6,090 bases of DNA from CAYINJ01 sp964364745 (GCA_964364745.1 CAYINJ010000040.1:1-6090); one strand, 5' to 3'; positions 1 to 6,090 are shown, counted from the stretch's first letter. Program-made: numbers and translations. The notes: generated by a model from the sequence alone, not told the origin.

Positions 1-997
1 TGCCGACGCGTTGCGTTATTGCTTGATTACCAGTCCCGTGATGAAGGCCGACACACTGAATTTTTCGGAAAAAGGCGTGGAAGAAGTGTACAAAAAACTG
101 ATCATGATGGTGAACAACATCGTCAGTTTCTACCGGCTCTACGCTACCGATGACGTCACGCCAGTCGTGCCGACTCACGTCTTGGATCGCTGGATCGTGG
201 CGCGATTAAACCAACTCGTGACCACTACCACGGCAGCAATGAACAGCTATGACGTGGCGGCGGCCAGCCGACCAATTATGGCCTTCGTTGATGATCTGTC
301 CACTTGGTATGTCCGCCGCAGTCGCGATCGATTCAAAGGGGATGACGCGGCCGACAAAGCGGCGGCACTGGCGACCTTGCGTCAGGTGTTGCTGACCATG
401 GCGCAGGTCATGGCGCCCTTCACGCCGTTTCTGGCCGAACATGTTTATCGCCAGGTCAAAGGTGAAGCTAAATCAGTCCATCTAACCACTTGGCCGACGA
501 CGGCCGCAATCGACGAAGAAGTGTTGCAAGTCATGGCCGTGGCCCGACAAATCGTCGAGCAGGGCCTCGCCGCTCGCGCCGCCGCCGGCATCAAAATCCG
601 GCAACCATTGGCGTCATATACGACTTCGGTGGTGAAAGAATTACCGGCTGAATACGCGACCATAATTACCGACGAACTCAACGTCATGGAGTTGCAATTT
701 GGCACCGACGGACTCGACACCGTCTTGACGCCGGAACTGAAAACACAAGGGTTGATCCGCGAGCTGGTGCGCCAAGTTAATGCTTTGCGGAAGGCCGACG
801 GCCTGACCATCCAAGATACAGTCACGCTGCACTATCACACGGCCGCCGCCGACCTGCAATCGGCCATGACCACGTATCAGGCCGACTTAGCCAAAGACGT
901 TCGCGCTAGCGCAGTGGTCGCCGCGCCGGCGGCCGGCGATGGCTGGACAAAAGCCACGATTGATGGTAATGATATCTGGCTAGCGCTGGTTCGATAA
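1..997 (+). CDS. ileS: Isoleucyl-tRNA synthetase, C-terminal part (5' end outside window)
   Basis: Isoleucyl-tRNA synthetase charges tRNA-Ile with isoleucine in the cytoplasm. The frame is already open at the left edge (first full codon at base 2), so only the last 331 residues are present and the catalytic core lies upstream. The fragment opens with ADALRY...TSPV...LNFSE, the segment just after the KMSKS region. The anticodon-binding domain follows, with LDRWIVARLNQL from residue 61, VDDLSTWYVRRSR around 97-108 and MAPFTPFLAEHVY near 140. The tail carries GIKIRQPL (196-203), DELNVMEL (224-231) and QGLIRELVRQVNALRK (249-264). This tail is typical of the eukaryote-like IleRS class (IleRS2) and replaces the zinc-binding end of the E. 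coli type. The TTG at base 11 is internal, not a start. Identification is very secure; the class assignment is from memory of family motifs. It ends 15 bases before the next gene. Confidence 0.96.
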   Translation, partial: ADALRYCLITSPVMKADTLNFSEKGVEEVYKKLIMMVNNIVSFYRLYATDDVTPVVPTHVLDRWIVARLNQLVTTTTAAMNSYDVAAASRPIMAFVDDLSTWYVRRSRDRFKGDDAADKAAALATLRQVLLTMAQVMAPFTPFLAEHVYRQVKGEAKSVHLTTWPTTAAIDEEVLQVMAVARQIVEQGLAARAAAGIKIRQPLASYTTSVVKELPAEYATIITDELNVMELQFGTDGLDTVLTPELKTQGLIRELVRQVNALRKADGLTIQDTVTLHYHTAAADLQSAMTTYQADLAKDVRASAVVAAPAAGDGWTKATIDGNDIWLALVR

Positions 998-998
998 T
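993..998 (+). promoter_or_regulatory. Possible -10 box before the NIF3-family gene
   Basis: GATAAT, one mismatch from the TATAAT consensus, overlaps the ileS stop codon and lies 14 bases before the next ATG. A second AT-rich run (TATATAT, 1004-1010) follows. I find no good -35 hexamer at the usual spacing. If used, it would give a leader of only about 8 bases. Simple read-through from ileS is equally possible. Confidence 0.3.
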
Positions 999-1012
999 TT
1001 CACTATATATCT

Positions 1013-1975
1013 ATGAATGTTCAACAAATTTTTGATTTGGCGACCAAACTAGGCATTGACGCTGACTTGCGCGGCCAAGCGGCCGTGCAGAAAATGCTCA
1101 AGCGCAAAAACGACCAATACACCAAACTGTCCGCCGACCAGAAAAAAGAATTTGATGTTGAGGCCTTGACCAACCCCTATCTCGACAGTCGGGTGCATTT
1201 CATCGCTGACCCCAAGAAGCCGATTAAGAAAGCACTAGTCGGTATCGACATGGAAGGGGATGAAGTCCTGCTGGCCGACCGGCTCGGGGATATTGATTTG
1301 ATTATTGCTCACCACCCCCGTGGCAAGGCGCTGGCCGACTTGGCGGACGTCATGCACCTGCAGGCGGATGTCTATGCCAGTTACGGTATTCCGATCACCA
1401 CGGCGGAGGGGATGCAGCGTGAACGGATCGCGGAAGTCGCGCGCGGCGTTAATCCAATTAATCACTATCGCCCGATTGATTTGGCGCGGCTGTTGAAGAT
1501 TAGCTACCTAAACATTCACACGCCGACCGACAATTTAGTAGCTTCGTTTTTGAAGCGCGGCGTCGCCAAACTCAAGCCCGAGTACGTCAGTGACATTTTG
1601 GACTGGTTAAAAACCATTCCGGAATATGCGGCCGCGATCAAACAAGGGACCGGCCCGCGCTTGTTTACCGGCAGCCCGACCAACCGCTGTGGCCGCGTCG
1701 CCGTGACCGAAATCACCGGCGGCACCGAGGCCTCACCGAAGGTCTATGAGTATCTCGCCCGCGCCGGCGTCGGCACCGTGATTTCGATGCACCAGTCCGA
1801 AGAGCACAAGAAAGAAGCCGAAAAGGCCCACATCAACGTGGTCATTGCCGGCCATATCTCCTCCGACTCGCTGGGGATCAATCTTTTCTTGGACGTATTG
1901 GAAAAGAAGGGGATCAAGATTGTGCCTTGTTCCGGCCTGATCCGGGTGCGGCGGCCAGTAGCTAGTCGGAAATAA
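1013..1975 (+). CDS. NIF3-family (NGG1p-interacting factor 3-like) metal-binding protein
   Basis: This 320-residue protein belongs to the NIF3/YbgI/DUF34 superfamily, conserved proteins that bind two metal ions. Their biochemical role is still debated, so no reaction is assigned. Visible signatures are DLIIAHHP with H100 and H101, HTPTDN with H169 and D173, HQSEEH (260-265), and INVVIAGHISSDSLG with H281 and D285. By analogy with YbgI, H100, H101, D173, H281 and D285 would be the metal ligands, with Asp at 285 where YbgI has Glu. The N-terminus lacks the WDNxG motif of classical NIF3. It has instead a roughly 50-residue extension with GIDADLRG and EALTNPYLDSR, as in a longer bacterial/archaeal subfamily that also shares the CSGLIRV ending. 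ATG at 1013 is chosen because the family N-terminal helix begins there. No Shine-Dalgarno sequence precedes it. It lies 15 bases after ileS and may be co-transcribed. Confidence 0.9.
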   Translation: MNVQQIFDLATKLGIDADLRGQAAVQKMLKRKNDQYTKLSADQKKEFDVEALTNPYLDSRVHFIADPKKPIKKALVGIDMEGDEVLLADRLGDIDLIIAHHPRGKALADLADVMHLQADVYASYGIPITTAEGMQRERIAEVARGVNPINHYRPIDLARLLKISYLNIHTPTDNLVASFLKRGVAKLKPEYVSDILDWLKTIPEYAAAIKQGTGPRLFTGSPTNRCGRVAVTEITGGTEASPKVYEYLARAGVGTVISMHQSEEHKKEAEKAHINVVIAGHISSDSLGINLFLDVLEKKGIKIVPCSGLIRVRRPVASRK

Positions 1976-1981
1976 TTACGC

Positions 1982-1987
1982 TATACT
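1982..1987 (+). promoter_or_regulatory. Probable -10 box for ftsH
   Basis: TATACT, one mismatch from TATAAT, lies in the short gap between the NIF3-family gene and ftsH, 19 bases before the ATG at 2007. No convincing -35 hexamer is seen. Initiation about 7 bases downstream would give a leader of roughly 10-15 bases with no ribosome-binding site, that is, a short-leader or leaderless-like message. Confidence 0.45.
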
Positions 1988-2006
1988 ACAGACGTTGTTT
2001 ATTTGT

Positions 2007-3836
2007 ATGAATCAAAAAGCCATTCGGAGTTTGTGGTGGTTTGCAGCGGTCGTTATCTTGAGCGCGGCTGTTTTGAGTTTATTTAATTTACCGACCGCGA
2101 CCGTGCCCGAGACCGTCGGCGTTCAGCAGGTGGTCAGCCAATTAAACGCGGGCGAGATTAAGCAAATTATCGTCAAAGGCAGTAAAATTGAAGTGACCAA
2201 AACTGACGATACCCAGCAAGTGGCCAAGAAAGAATCCGGCGAGGCGTTTTCCGAGTTGATGCGCAACCTCGGCGTCGATCCAGCTAAACTTCAAGCCATC
2301 ACTATTGAGTATCAAGAAGACACCGGCCTGGCGTTTTGGCTGAACACGATTTTGCCGTTTGCGTTGCCGTTTATCTTTTTCTTAGGGCTAATTTGGTTTA
2401 TGATGCGCCGGGTGCAAGGCGCTAACAATCAGGCGATGTCATTTGGTCAGAGTCGGCCGCGGGAAGTCGCGACCGACCCCAAGACGAAAACGACGTTCAA
2501 TGATGTCGCCGGCGTGCGGGAAGCCAAAGAAGAGCTTAAAGAGGTCGTTGATTTTTTGGTGAATCCCAAGAAATTTTTGGCGCTGGGCGCCAAGATTCCG
2601 AAAGGTGTGTTGCTGATGGGTGCGCCGGGTACCGGCAAGACCCTGTTAGCTAAGGCCGTGGCTGGCGAAGCGGGCGTACCGTTTTTCTCCATCTCGGGTT
2701 CAGAATTCGTGGAGATGTTTGTCGGGGTCGGCGCCTCGCGGGTCCGTGATCTCTTTGCCCGCGCCAAGAAGGCGGCGCCGTGCATTATCTTTATTGATGA
2801 AATTGACGCCGTTGGTCGGCAGCGCGGCGCTGGTTTGGGCGGATCACACGACGAACGTGAACAAACCTTGAACCAGATTTTGGTGGAGATGGACGGCTTT
2901 GATACTTCGACCAACGTCATCGTCATGGCGGGCACCAACCGGCCAGATGTTCTTGACCCGGCCCTGCGCCGGCCGGGGCGGTTTGACCGGCAAGTGGTAC
3001 TGGATCTGCCCGACATTCGCGATCGTCAAGAAATTTTGGGCATTCACGCCCGCAATAAAGTCATGGAAAGCGGAGTTGATCTGCGCGTTGTCGCCCAGCG
3101 AACGCCGGGATTTTCTGGCGCTGATCTGGCCAACGTCTTGAACGAAGCGGCAATTTTGGCCGCGCGGCGCAACAAGAAGAAAATTAGCCAAGCCGAGGTG
3201 TTAGAAAGTATTGAAAAAGTTATGCTCGGTCCGGAACGCAAAAGCCACATCTTGTCGCCGCGAGAAAAGGAGATTACCGCCTATCACGAGGCCGGTCATG
3301 CGCTGGTCTCTCATCTGTTGCCGCACGCCGATCCGGTCCACAAAGTTTCAATCATCGCTCGTGGCCGTGCCGCCGGGTACACGTTGAAACTGCCTGATGA
3401 AGATAAAAAGATGCAGAGCCGGTCCGAATACTTGGATGAGATCGCCGTGCTGTTGGCCGGCCGAGAAGCCGAGTTGACAGTGTTTGATGAGCTGACCACT
3501 GGCGCCAGCAACGACTTAGAGCGGGCCACTGAACTGGCTCAAAAGATGGTCATGCGCTGGGGGATGAGTCAAACCCTAGCTCCCCGCACCTATGGCAGCC
3601 GCGAAGAGTTGATTTTCTTAGCCCGGGAAATCCATCAACAGCGTGATTATAGCGAAAAAATTGCCGAACAAATTGACGGCGAAATCGCCAAAATCATTAC
3701 TGACAACAGCCACCGGGTTCAACAACTACTCAAAAAAGAACGCGCTCGGCTCGACAATATCGCCCGAGTTCTTATCGAGCAGGAAACAATTGAACGCGAG
3801 GCCTTTGCCGCCCTCTTTGATGACGGAGCAAAATAG
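2007..3836 (+). CDS. ftsH: ATP-dependent zinc metalloprotease FtsH
   Basis: FtsH is a membrane-anchored hexameric AAA+ protease that extracts and degrades misfolded membrane proteins and unstable cytosolic regulators. Domains in order (609 residues): transmembrane helix 1 (about 8-26), a small extracytoplasmic domain (about 30-105), transmembrane helix 2 (about 109-130), the AAA+ ATPase and the M41 peptidase. Walker A is GAPGTGKT (205-212). The pore motif FVGVG follows EFVEM. Walker B is IIFIDEID with D264 and E265. The second region of homology is RRPGRFDRQ with R325 and R328. The zinc site is HEAGH (H427, E428, H431), with the third ligand D503 in SNDLERAT. All catalytic residues are present, so the enzyme should be active. 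Length is normal, with a short tail after the helical C-terminus (EREAFAALF). I chose ATG 2007 over an in-frame TTG at 1995 because MNQKAIRSLWWF matches a typical FtsH N-terminus and TTG would sit on the likely transcription start. Confidence 0.98.
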   Translation: MNQKAIRSLWWFAAVVILSAAVLSLFNLPTATVPETVGVQQVVSQLNAGEIKQIIVKGSKIEVTKTDDTQQVAKKESGEAFSELMRNLGVDPAKLQAITIEYQEDTGLAFWLNTILPFALPFIFFLGLIWFMMRRVQGANNQAMSFGQSRPREVATDPKTKTTFNDVAGVREAKEELKEVVDFLVNPKKFLALGAKIPKGVLLMGAPGTGKTLLAKAVAGEAGVPFFSISGSEFVEMFVGVGASRVRDLFARAKKAAPCIIFIDEIDAVGRQRGAGLGGSHDEREQTLNQILVEMDGFDTSTNVIVMAGTNRPDVLDPALRRPGRFDRQVVLDLPDIRDRQEILGIHARNKVMESGVDLRVVAQRTPGFSGADLANVLNEAAILAARRNKKKISQAEVLESIEKVMLGPERKSHILSPREKEITAYHEAGHALVSHLLPHADPVHKVSIIARGRAAGYTLKLPDEDKKMQSRSEYLDEIAVLLAGREAELTVFDELTTGASNDLERATELAQKMVMRWGMSQTLAPRTYGSREELIFLAREIHQQRDYSEKIAEQIDGEIAKIITDNSHRVQQLLKKERARLDNIARVLIEQETIEREAFAALFDDGAK

Positions 3837-3844
3837 GGTATACT
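3817..3844 (+). promoter_or_regulatory. Probable promoter for the polytopic membrane protein gene
   Basis: TTGATG (3817-3822) matches the -35 consensus at four of six positions. After a 16-base spacer comes TATACT (3839-3844), five of six matches to the -10 consensus. The -35 lies inside the end of ftsH and the -10 just past its stop codon. Initiation near 3851 would give a leader of about 70 bases that includes the hairpin at 3871-3905. This is the best two-box promoter I can see in the window. Confidence 0.5.
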
Positions 3845-3848
3845 ACCC
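3836..3848. repeat. Short perfect inverted repeat over the -10 box
   Basis: GGGTA (3836-3840) and TACCC (3844-3848) form a perfect 5-base inverted repeat around a 3-base centre. It starts at the last base of the ftsH stop codon and covers the TATACT hexamer. It could be a small operator, a weak RNA hairpin ending the ftsH message (no T-run follows), or chance. Confidence 0.35.
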
Positions 3849-3870
3849 TTGTTACCCCTTAAAATAAAAA

Positions 3871-3905
3871 CGCCCCATTTTACCTCGCCAGCCGCGGCGG
3901 GGGCG
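3871..3905 (+). promoter_or_regulatory. GC-rich hairpin in the leader of the membrane protein gene
   Basis: Two nested stems can form. The outer stem pairs CGCCCC (3871-3876) with GGGGCG (3900-3905). The inner stem pairs CGCC (3886-3889) with GGCG (3896-3899) around a 6-base loop. Nine unpaired bases (3877-3885) bulge on the 5' side. All ten pairs are G-C. The structure ends 14 bases before ATG 3920, and no T-run follows, so it is not a classical terminator. It may affect translation initiation or RNA stability, or act as a factor-assisted ending of the ftsH message. The pairing is seen directly; the function is inferred. Confidence 0.45.
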
Positions 3906-3919
3906 GGGCCCATCAACCT

Positions 3920-4912
3920 ATGACCTTGTATCGCGATGTCTTAAAGCGAGCGTGGGGGTTATCGTGGCACACGAAATCACTCTGGCTCTTTGGCTTTCTA
4001 GCGACGTTTTGGGGAATTGGCAACGTCTATGGCGCCCTGATCCAAGGGCTCCGGCTGGCGATTGGCCGAGATTTTTATATTGTGAACTTATGGCGTGACA
4101 TCGCCGACGCGGGCATGACCTGGTCGACCTTCGGCCAAGCCATTACCGGCGCGCCGGTCCAAGCCGTGATCTTTTTGGTGATCTTGGCCGCGTTGCTAGC
4201 CATCATCTTATTCTTCTACTGGGTGTTTACCTGCAGTCAGGTGACAGTCATCCGGCAAGTGGCGGCCATCGAGCAGGCGACCAGCCGCAATGTCTTTACC
4301 GCCTTGTATCAATCCCGCCATTTCTTCTGGCCCGTATTTTGGGTCAACGTCTTTGGTCGGCTGGCGATTCTCGCCATTCTCTTAATCTTAAGCTACGGCG
4401 GGATTGCCAACGCGCTATCGGACTCAGTCACGATGGTTGGGTTTGTTGGCTACTTGGCCCTCTTCTTGGTCAGCGTGATCTTAATCTTGGTCGTATCATT
4501 CCTGGTGGTGTTTAGCGTCATTTATATTACCGTCAAAAACTATTCAATGACGGCAGCCATTCGAGCGGCCGGCCAGCTGTTTAGCCGTCACTGGTTAGTC
4601 GCCTTGGAAACGGCGGCCGTGTTACTGGGCGTGTCAGTGCTCGCCGCCATGGCGCTAATCTTGATTGCCATCTTACTGCTGGGCCCATTTTACCTGATGG
4701 TCTTTATCGCCGTACTGTTGAGTTCGCCGTTGATTTATCTGATCATGTTTTTTGGCATCATCGCGGTATTTGTCATCGTCGCCGTGCTGGTGACCGCTTG
4801 GCTGACCACCTTCCATCTGGCCACCTGGGTCGAACTGTTCAATCGGATGGAGGCCGGGTCAGTGGAAAGCAAACTACACCGTTTGGCCCAAGCCAAACTG
4901 GGCATCAATTAA
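3920..4912 (+). CDS. Polytopic membrane protein of unknown function
   Basis: I do not recognise a characterised family for this 330-residue protein. It begins with a short amphipathic cytoplasmic-looking segment (LYRDVLKRAWGLSWHTKS). About six to seven hydrophobic helices follow, near residues 20-44, 80-105, 135-160, 170-205, 222-252 and a long hydrophobic stretch at 253-303 that could hold two. The soluble end (about 304-330) is mildly charged. Basic residues in the loops (RQVAAIEQATSR; KNYSMTAAIRAAGQLFSRHW) suggest cytoplasmic faces. The pattern of W-K-S-L-W-L-F-G start plus repeated AAIRAAGQLF-like amphipathic segments resembles uncharacterised bacterial membrane proteins loosely grouped with glycerophosphodiesterase membrane domains, but I cannot confirm that. 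No catalytic motif, signal peptidase site or ATPase motif is visible. It has its own probable promoter and a structured leader, and is followed by a terminator, so it may be a single-gene unit. ATG 3920 is the first good start after the hairpin. Confidence 0.85.
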   Translation: MTLYRDVLKRAWGLSWHTKSLWLFGFLATFWGIGNVYGALIQGLRLAIGRDFYIVNLWRDIADAGMTWSTFGQAITGAPVQAVIFLVILAALLAIILFFYWVFTCSQVTVIRQVAAIEQATSRNVFTALYQSRHFFWPVFWVNVFGRLAILAILLILSYGGIANALSDSVTMVGFVGYLALFLVSVILILVVSFLVVFSVIYITVKNYSMTAAIRAAGQLFSRHWLVALETAAVLLGVSVLAAMALILIAILLLGPFYLMVFIAVLLSSPLIYLIMFFGIIAVFVIVAVLVTAWLTTFHLATWVELFNRMEAGSVESKLHRLAQAKLGIN

Positions 4913-4943
4913 GCGGGTTTAAAATAATCTAATTTGGCCGCCT

Positions 4944-4968
4944 AGCCACTGCCGCGGGGTGGTTTTTT
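4944..4968 (+). terminator. Rho-independent terminator after the membrane protein gene
   Basis: The core stem pairs CCAC (4946-4949) with GTGG (4959-4962). It can be extended by A4944-T4964 and by two G-T wobbles, around a GC-rich loop (4951-4957). A run of six Ts (4963-4968) follows directly. It lies about 30 bases after the stop codon and before the pilB promoter. The stem is modest but the stem-plus-T-run layout is typical. Confidence 0.65.
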
Positions 4969-4982
4969 AGTCAAACATAAGT

Positions 4983-4988
4983 TATAAT
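4983..4988 (+). promoter_or_regulatory. Consensus -10 box for the pilB-like gene
   Basis: A perfect TATAAT sits 22 bases before ATG 5011, just after the terminator. No convincing -35 hexamer is found; the region at 17-base spacing falls in the terminator stem and T-run. Initiation near 4995 would give a leader of about 16 bases. This would place the GGGAGG at 4991-4996 at or before the transcript start. Confidence 0.55.
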
Positions 4989-4990
4989 AC

Positions 4991-4996
4991 GGGAGG
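4991..4996 (+). promoter_or_regulatory. Shine-Dalgarno-like GGGAGG with unusually long spacing
   Basis: GGGAGG is a good match to the 16S rRNA 3' end and the best such match before any start here. It ends 14 bases before ATG 5011, longer than the usual 5-9. If transcription starts at the distance expected from TATAAT, part of it would not be in the RNA. It may therefore be used only in a longer transcript, or not at all. Confidence 0.3.
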
Positions 4997-5010
4997 ATTA
5001 TTAACTGTTT

Positions 5011-6090
5011 ATGCCCGATCAAATCTCGTCACCAGTCAGCCCACCAACCGATGACCATCCCCAGCTGCAGATTAGCTCGGCGGAAGTGGCCGAGCAGCTG
5101 GCGGACAAAAAAACTGAACTGGATTTGGCTGCCAAAGAGAGGGTCATCGCCACTCGGGCGGCCGGCTTGGGGCAGTCCTATATTGATTTAACGACTGTCG
5201 CCATTTCGCCGGAAGCGATTGGAACTATTCCAGAAGAAACGGCTCGGGCGGCGAAGATGATTTGTTTTGATCGCAATGGCGATAATTTAAAAGTAGGGGC
5301 AGTTGCTCCAGCCGCGCCGGCCGCGAGGCAAGAGCTGGAACGGTTAGCCGCCGCTGGCTATCACGTGACGACCTATGTCATCTCCGACCACAGTTTTGAC
5401 CAGGCCGTATTTTTTTACAAAACAGTCCCCAAGGTTCGGAAGGTGCAATTGGAGGTTACAATCGCGTCGGCCGACTTGGCTAAGTTCAAAGATCAATTCA
5501 CCAACTTCGAAGATCTAGCCAAAAAAATCCGGACAATTTCGACGACGGAGTTGGTCGTGCTGTTAGTGGCGGCAGCGCTGGACGCTCGAGCGTCGGATAT
5601 TCACATTGAAGCGGAAGAAGCGGGCATCATGGTGCGCTTCCGCGTGGACGGGATTTTGCACGAGATTGTGGATTTGCCCAAAGACGCTTGGCACAAACTA
5701 TCATCACGCATTAAACTGTTGGCCCGCCTGAAGCTAAACGTGGCCGATAAACCCCAAGACGGCGGCTTCACGATTGATCGACCCAATGACAAAATTGACG
5801 TCCGCGTCTCGACCATCCCGACCAACTACGGTGAAAGTATCGTCCTGCGACTATTGATGTCATCATCAACCGCGATTGAGTTCGACGACTTAGGTCTGCG
5901 CGGCAAGGCCGACAGCGACCTCAAGCGGGAAATGATCAAACCCAACGGCATGATTATCACCACCGGTCCGACCGGCAGTGGTAAAACCACCACCCTGTAC
6001 GCCATGCTCCACCAGTTAAATAAGCCAGAAGTTAAAATTATTACGCTGGAAGATCCGATCGAATATAAACTGGAAGGGATTAACCAAAGT
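5011..6090 (+). CDS. pilB: Type IV pilus assembly / type II secretion ATPase, N-terminal part (3' end outside window)
   Basis: This is a GspE/PilB-family ATPase. Its hexamer at the inner face of the membrane powers pilin polymerisation (or pseudopilus assembly in secretion systems). The frame stays open for 360 codons to the right edge, so the protein is truncated only by the window. Residues 1-50 are a polar, probably flexible lead. Residues about 55-125 resemble the T2SSE_N/MshEN domain (SYIDLTTVAISPEAIGTIPE), but weakly. The core follows: ASDIHIE (194-200), VRFRVDGIL, a KLNVADKPQDGG segment, VRVSTIPTNYGES, then Walker A GPTGSGKT (319-326, K325) and the Asp box ITLEDPIEY with E347 and D348. 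The Walker B, His box and any tetracysteine zinc motif lie beyond the window. The KPQDGG and NGMIITTGPTGSGKTTTLYA-type signatures favour assembly ATPase PilB/GspE over retraction ATPase PilT, which lacks the long N-terminal region. The pilB symbol over gspE is an inference. Confidence 0.92.
   Translation, partial: MPDQISSPVSPPTDDHPQLQISSAEVAEQLADKKTELDLAAKERVIATRAAGLGQSYIDLTTVAISPEAIGTIPEETARAAKMICFDRNGDNLKVGAVAPAAPAARQELERLAAAGYHVTTYVISDHSFDQAVFFYKTVPKVRKVQLEVTIASADLAKFKDQFTNFEDLAKKIRTISTTELVVLLVAAALDARASDIHIEAEEAGIMVRFRVDGILHEIVDLPKDAWHKLSSRIKLLARLKLNVADKPQDGGFTIDRPNDKIDVRVSTIPTNYGESIVLRLLMSSSTAIEFDDLGLRGKADSDLKREMIKPNGMIITTGPTGSGKTTTLYAMLHQLNKPEVKIITLEDPIEYKLEGINQS

Noticed and set aside
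445..859. Overlapping - strand open frames opposite ileS
   Set aside because: They mirror the conserved IleRS coding frame and have no motif or start signal of their own.
1995..2006. In-frame TTG upstream of ATG 2007 as the ftsH start
   Set aside because: It adds only four residues (MFIC), has no ribosome-binding site and sits where transcription from TATACT would start; ATG 2007 gives the usual FtsH N-terminus.
2447..3016. Long open frame on the - strand opposite ftsH
   Set aside because: It lies over the conserved AAA+ region, its translation is Ser/Arg/Pro-rich with no family motif, and it is explained by codon bias of the + strand gene.
1013..3836. A dedicated new system formed by the NIF3-like gene and ftsH
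   Set aside because: Both are widespread housekeeping families, and adjacency in a compact same-strand genome is weak evidence of joint function.
3874..4695. A 12-base direct repeat, CCCATTTTACCT, at 3874-3885 and 4684-4695
   Set aside because: About one 12-base match is expected by chance in a window of this size, and the second copy is inside coding sequence; no target-site or transposon features.
5601..5825. Open frame on the - strand opposite the pilB-like gene
   Set aside because: It overlaps strongly conserved GspE/PilB core codons, has no start context and shows no recognisable protein.

Overview
The window looks like an ordinary chromosomal stretch from an uncultivated bacterium. 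The best guess is Patescibacteria (Candidate Phyla Radiation, CPR) or a close relative. This rests on three things: mixed housekeeping genes packed tightly on one strand, a eukaryote-like class of isoleucyl-tRNA synthetase, and a PilB-type ATPase with a diverged N-terminal domain. The placement is an inference from gene style, not a database result. Base composition is close to half GC, slightly GC-rich by eye. All reading frames work with the standard code, with no in-frame TGA.

Layout, all on the + strand: (1) the 3' end of ileS (1-997); (2) a NIF3-family metal-binding protein (1013-1975); (3) a complete ftsH encoding the membrane AAA+ zinc protease (2007-3836); (4) a 330-residue polytopic membrane protein of unknown function (3920-4912); (5) after a terminator and a consensus -10 box, the first 360 codons of a pilB/gspE-type ATPase, which is still open at the window edge (5011-6090).

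The gaps are short (15, 31, 83 and 98 bases), and none exceeds 300 bases without a gene. Each gap carries a TATAAT-like hexamer. The first two have no Shine-Dalgarno sequence before the next ATG, which suggests short-leader or leaderless transcripts. The 83-base gap also holds a small palindrome over its -10 hexamer and a strong GC-rich hairpin just before the start codon. The 98-base gap holds the only clear intrinsic terminator, which separates the first four genes from the pilus ATPase.

Functionally the genes are a mixture: tRNA charging, a conserved metal-binding protein of uncertain role, membrane protein quality control, an unknown membrane protein, and type IV pilus assembly. I see no mobile element, CRISPR array, tRNA, rRNA or defence cassette, and no convincing new multi-gene system. 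The items most worth a second look are the leader structure and gene product of the unknown membrane protein, the short-leader promoter pattern, and the family variants noted below.
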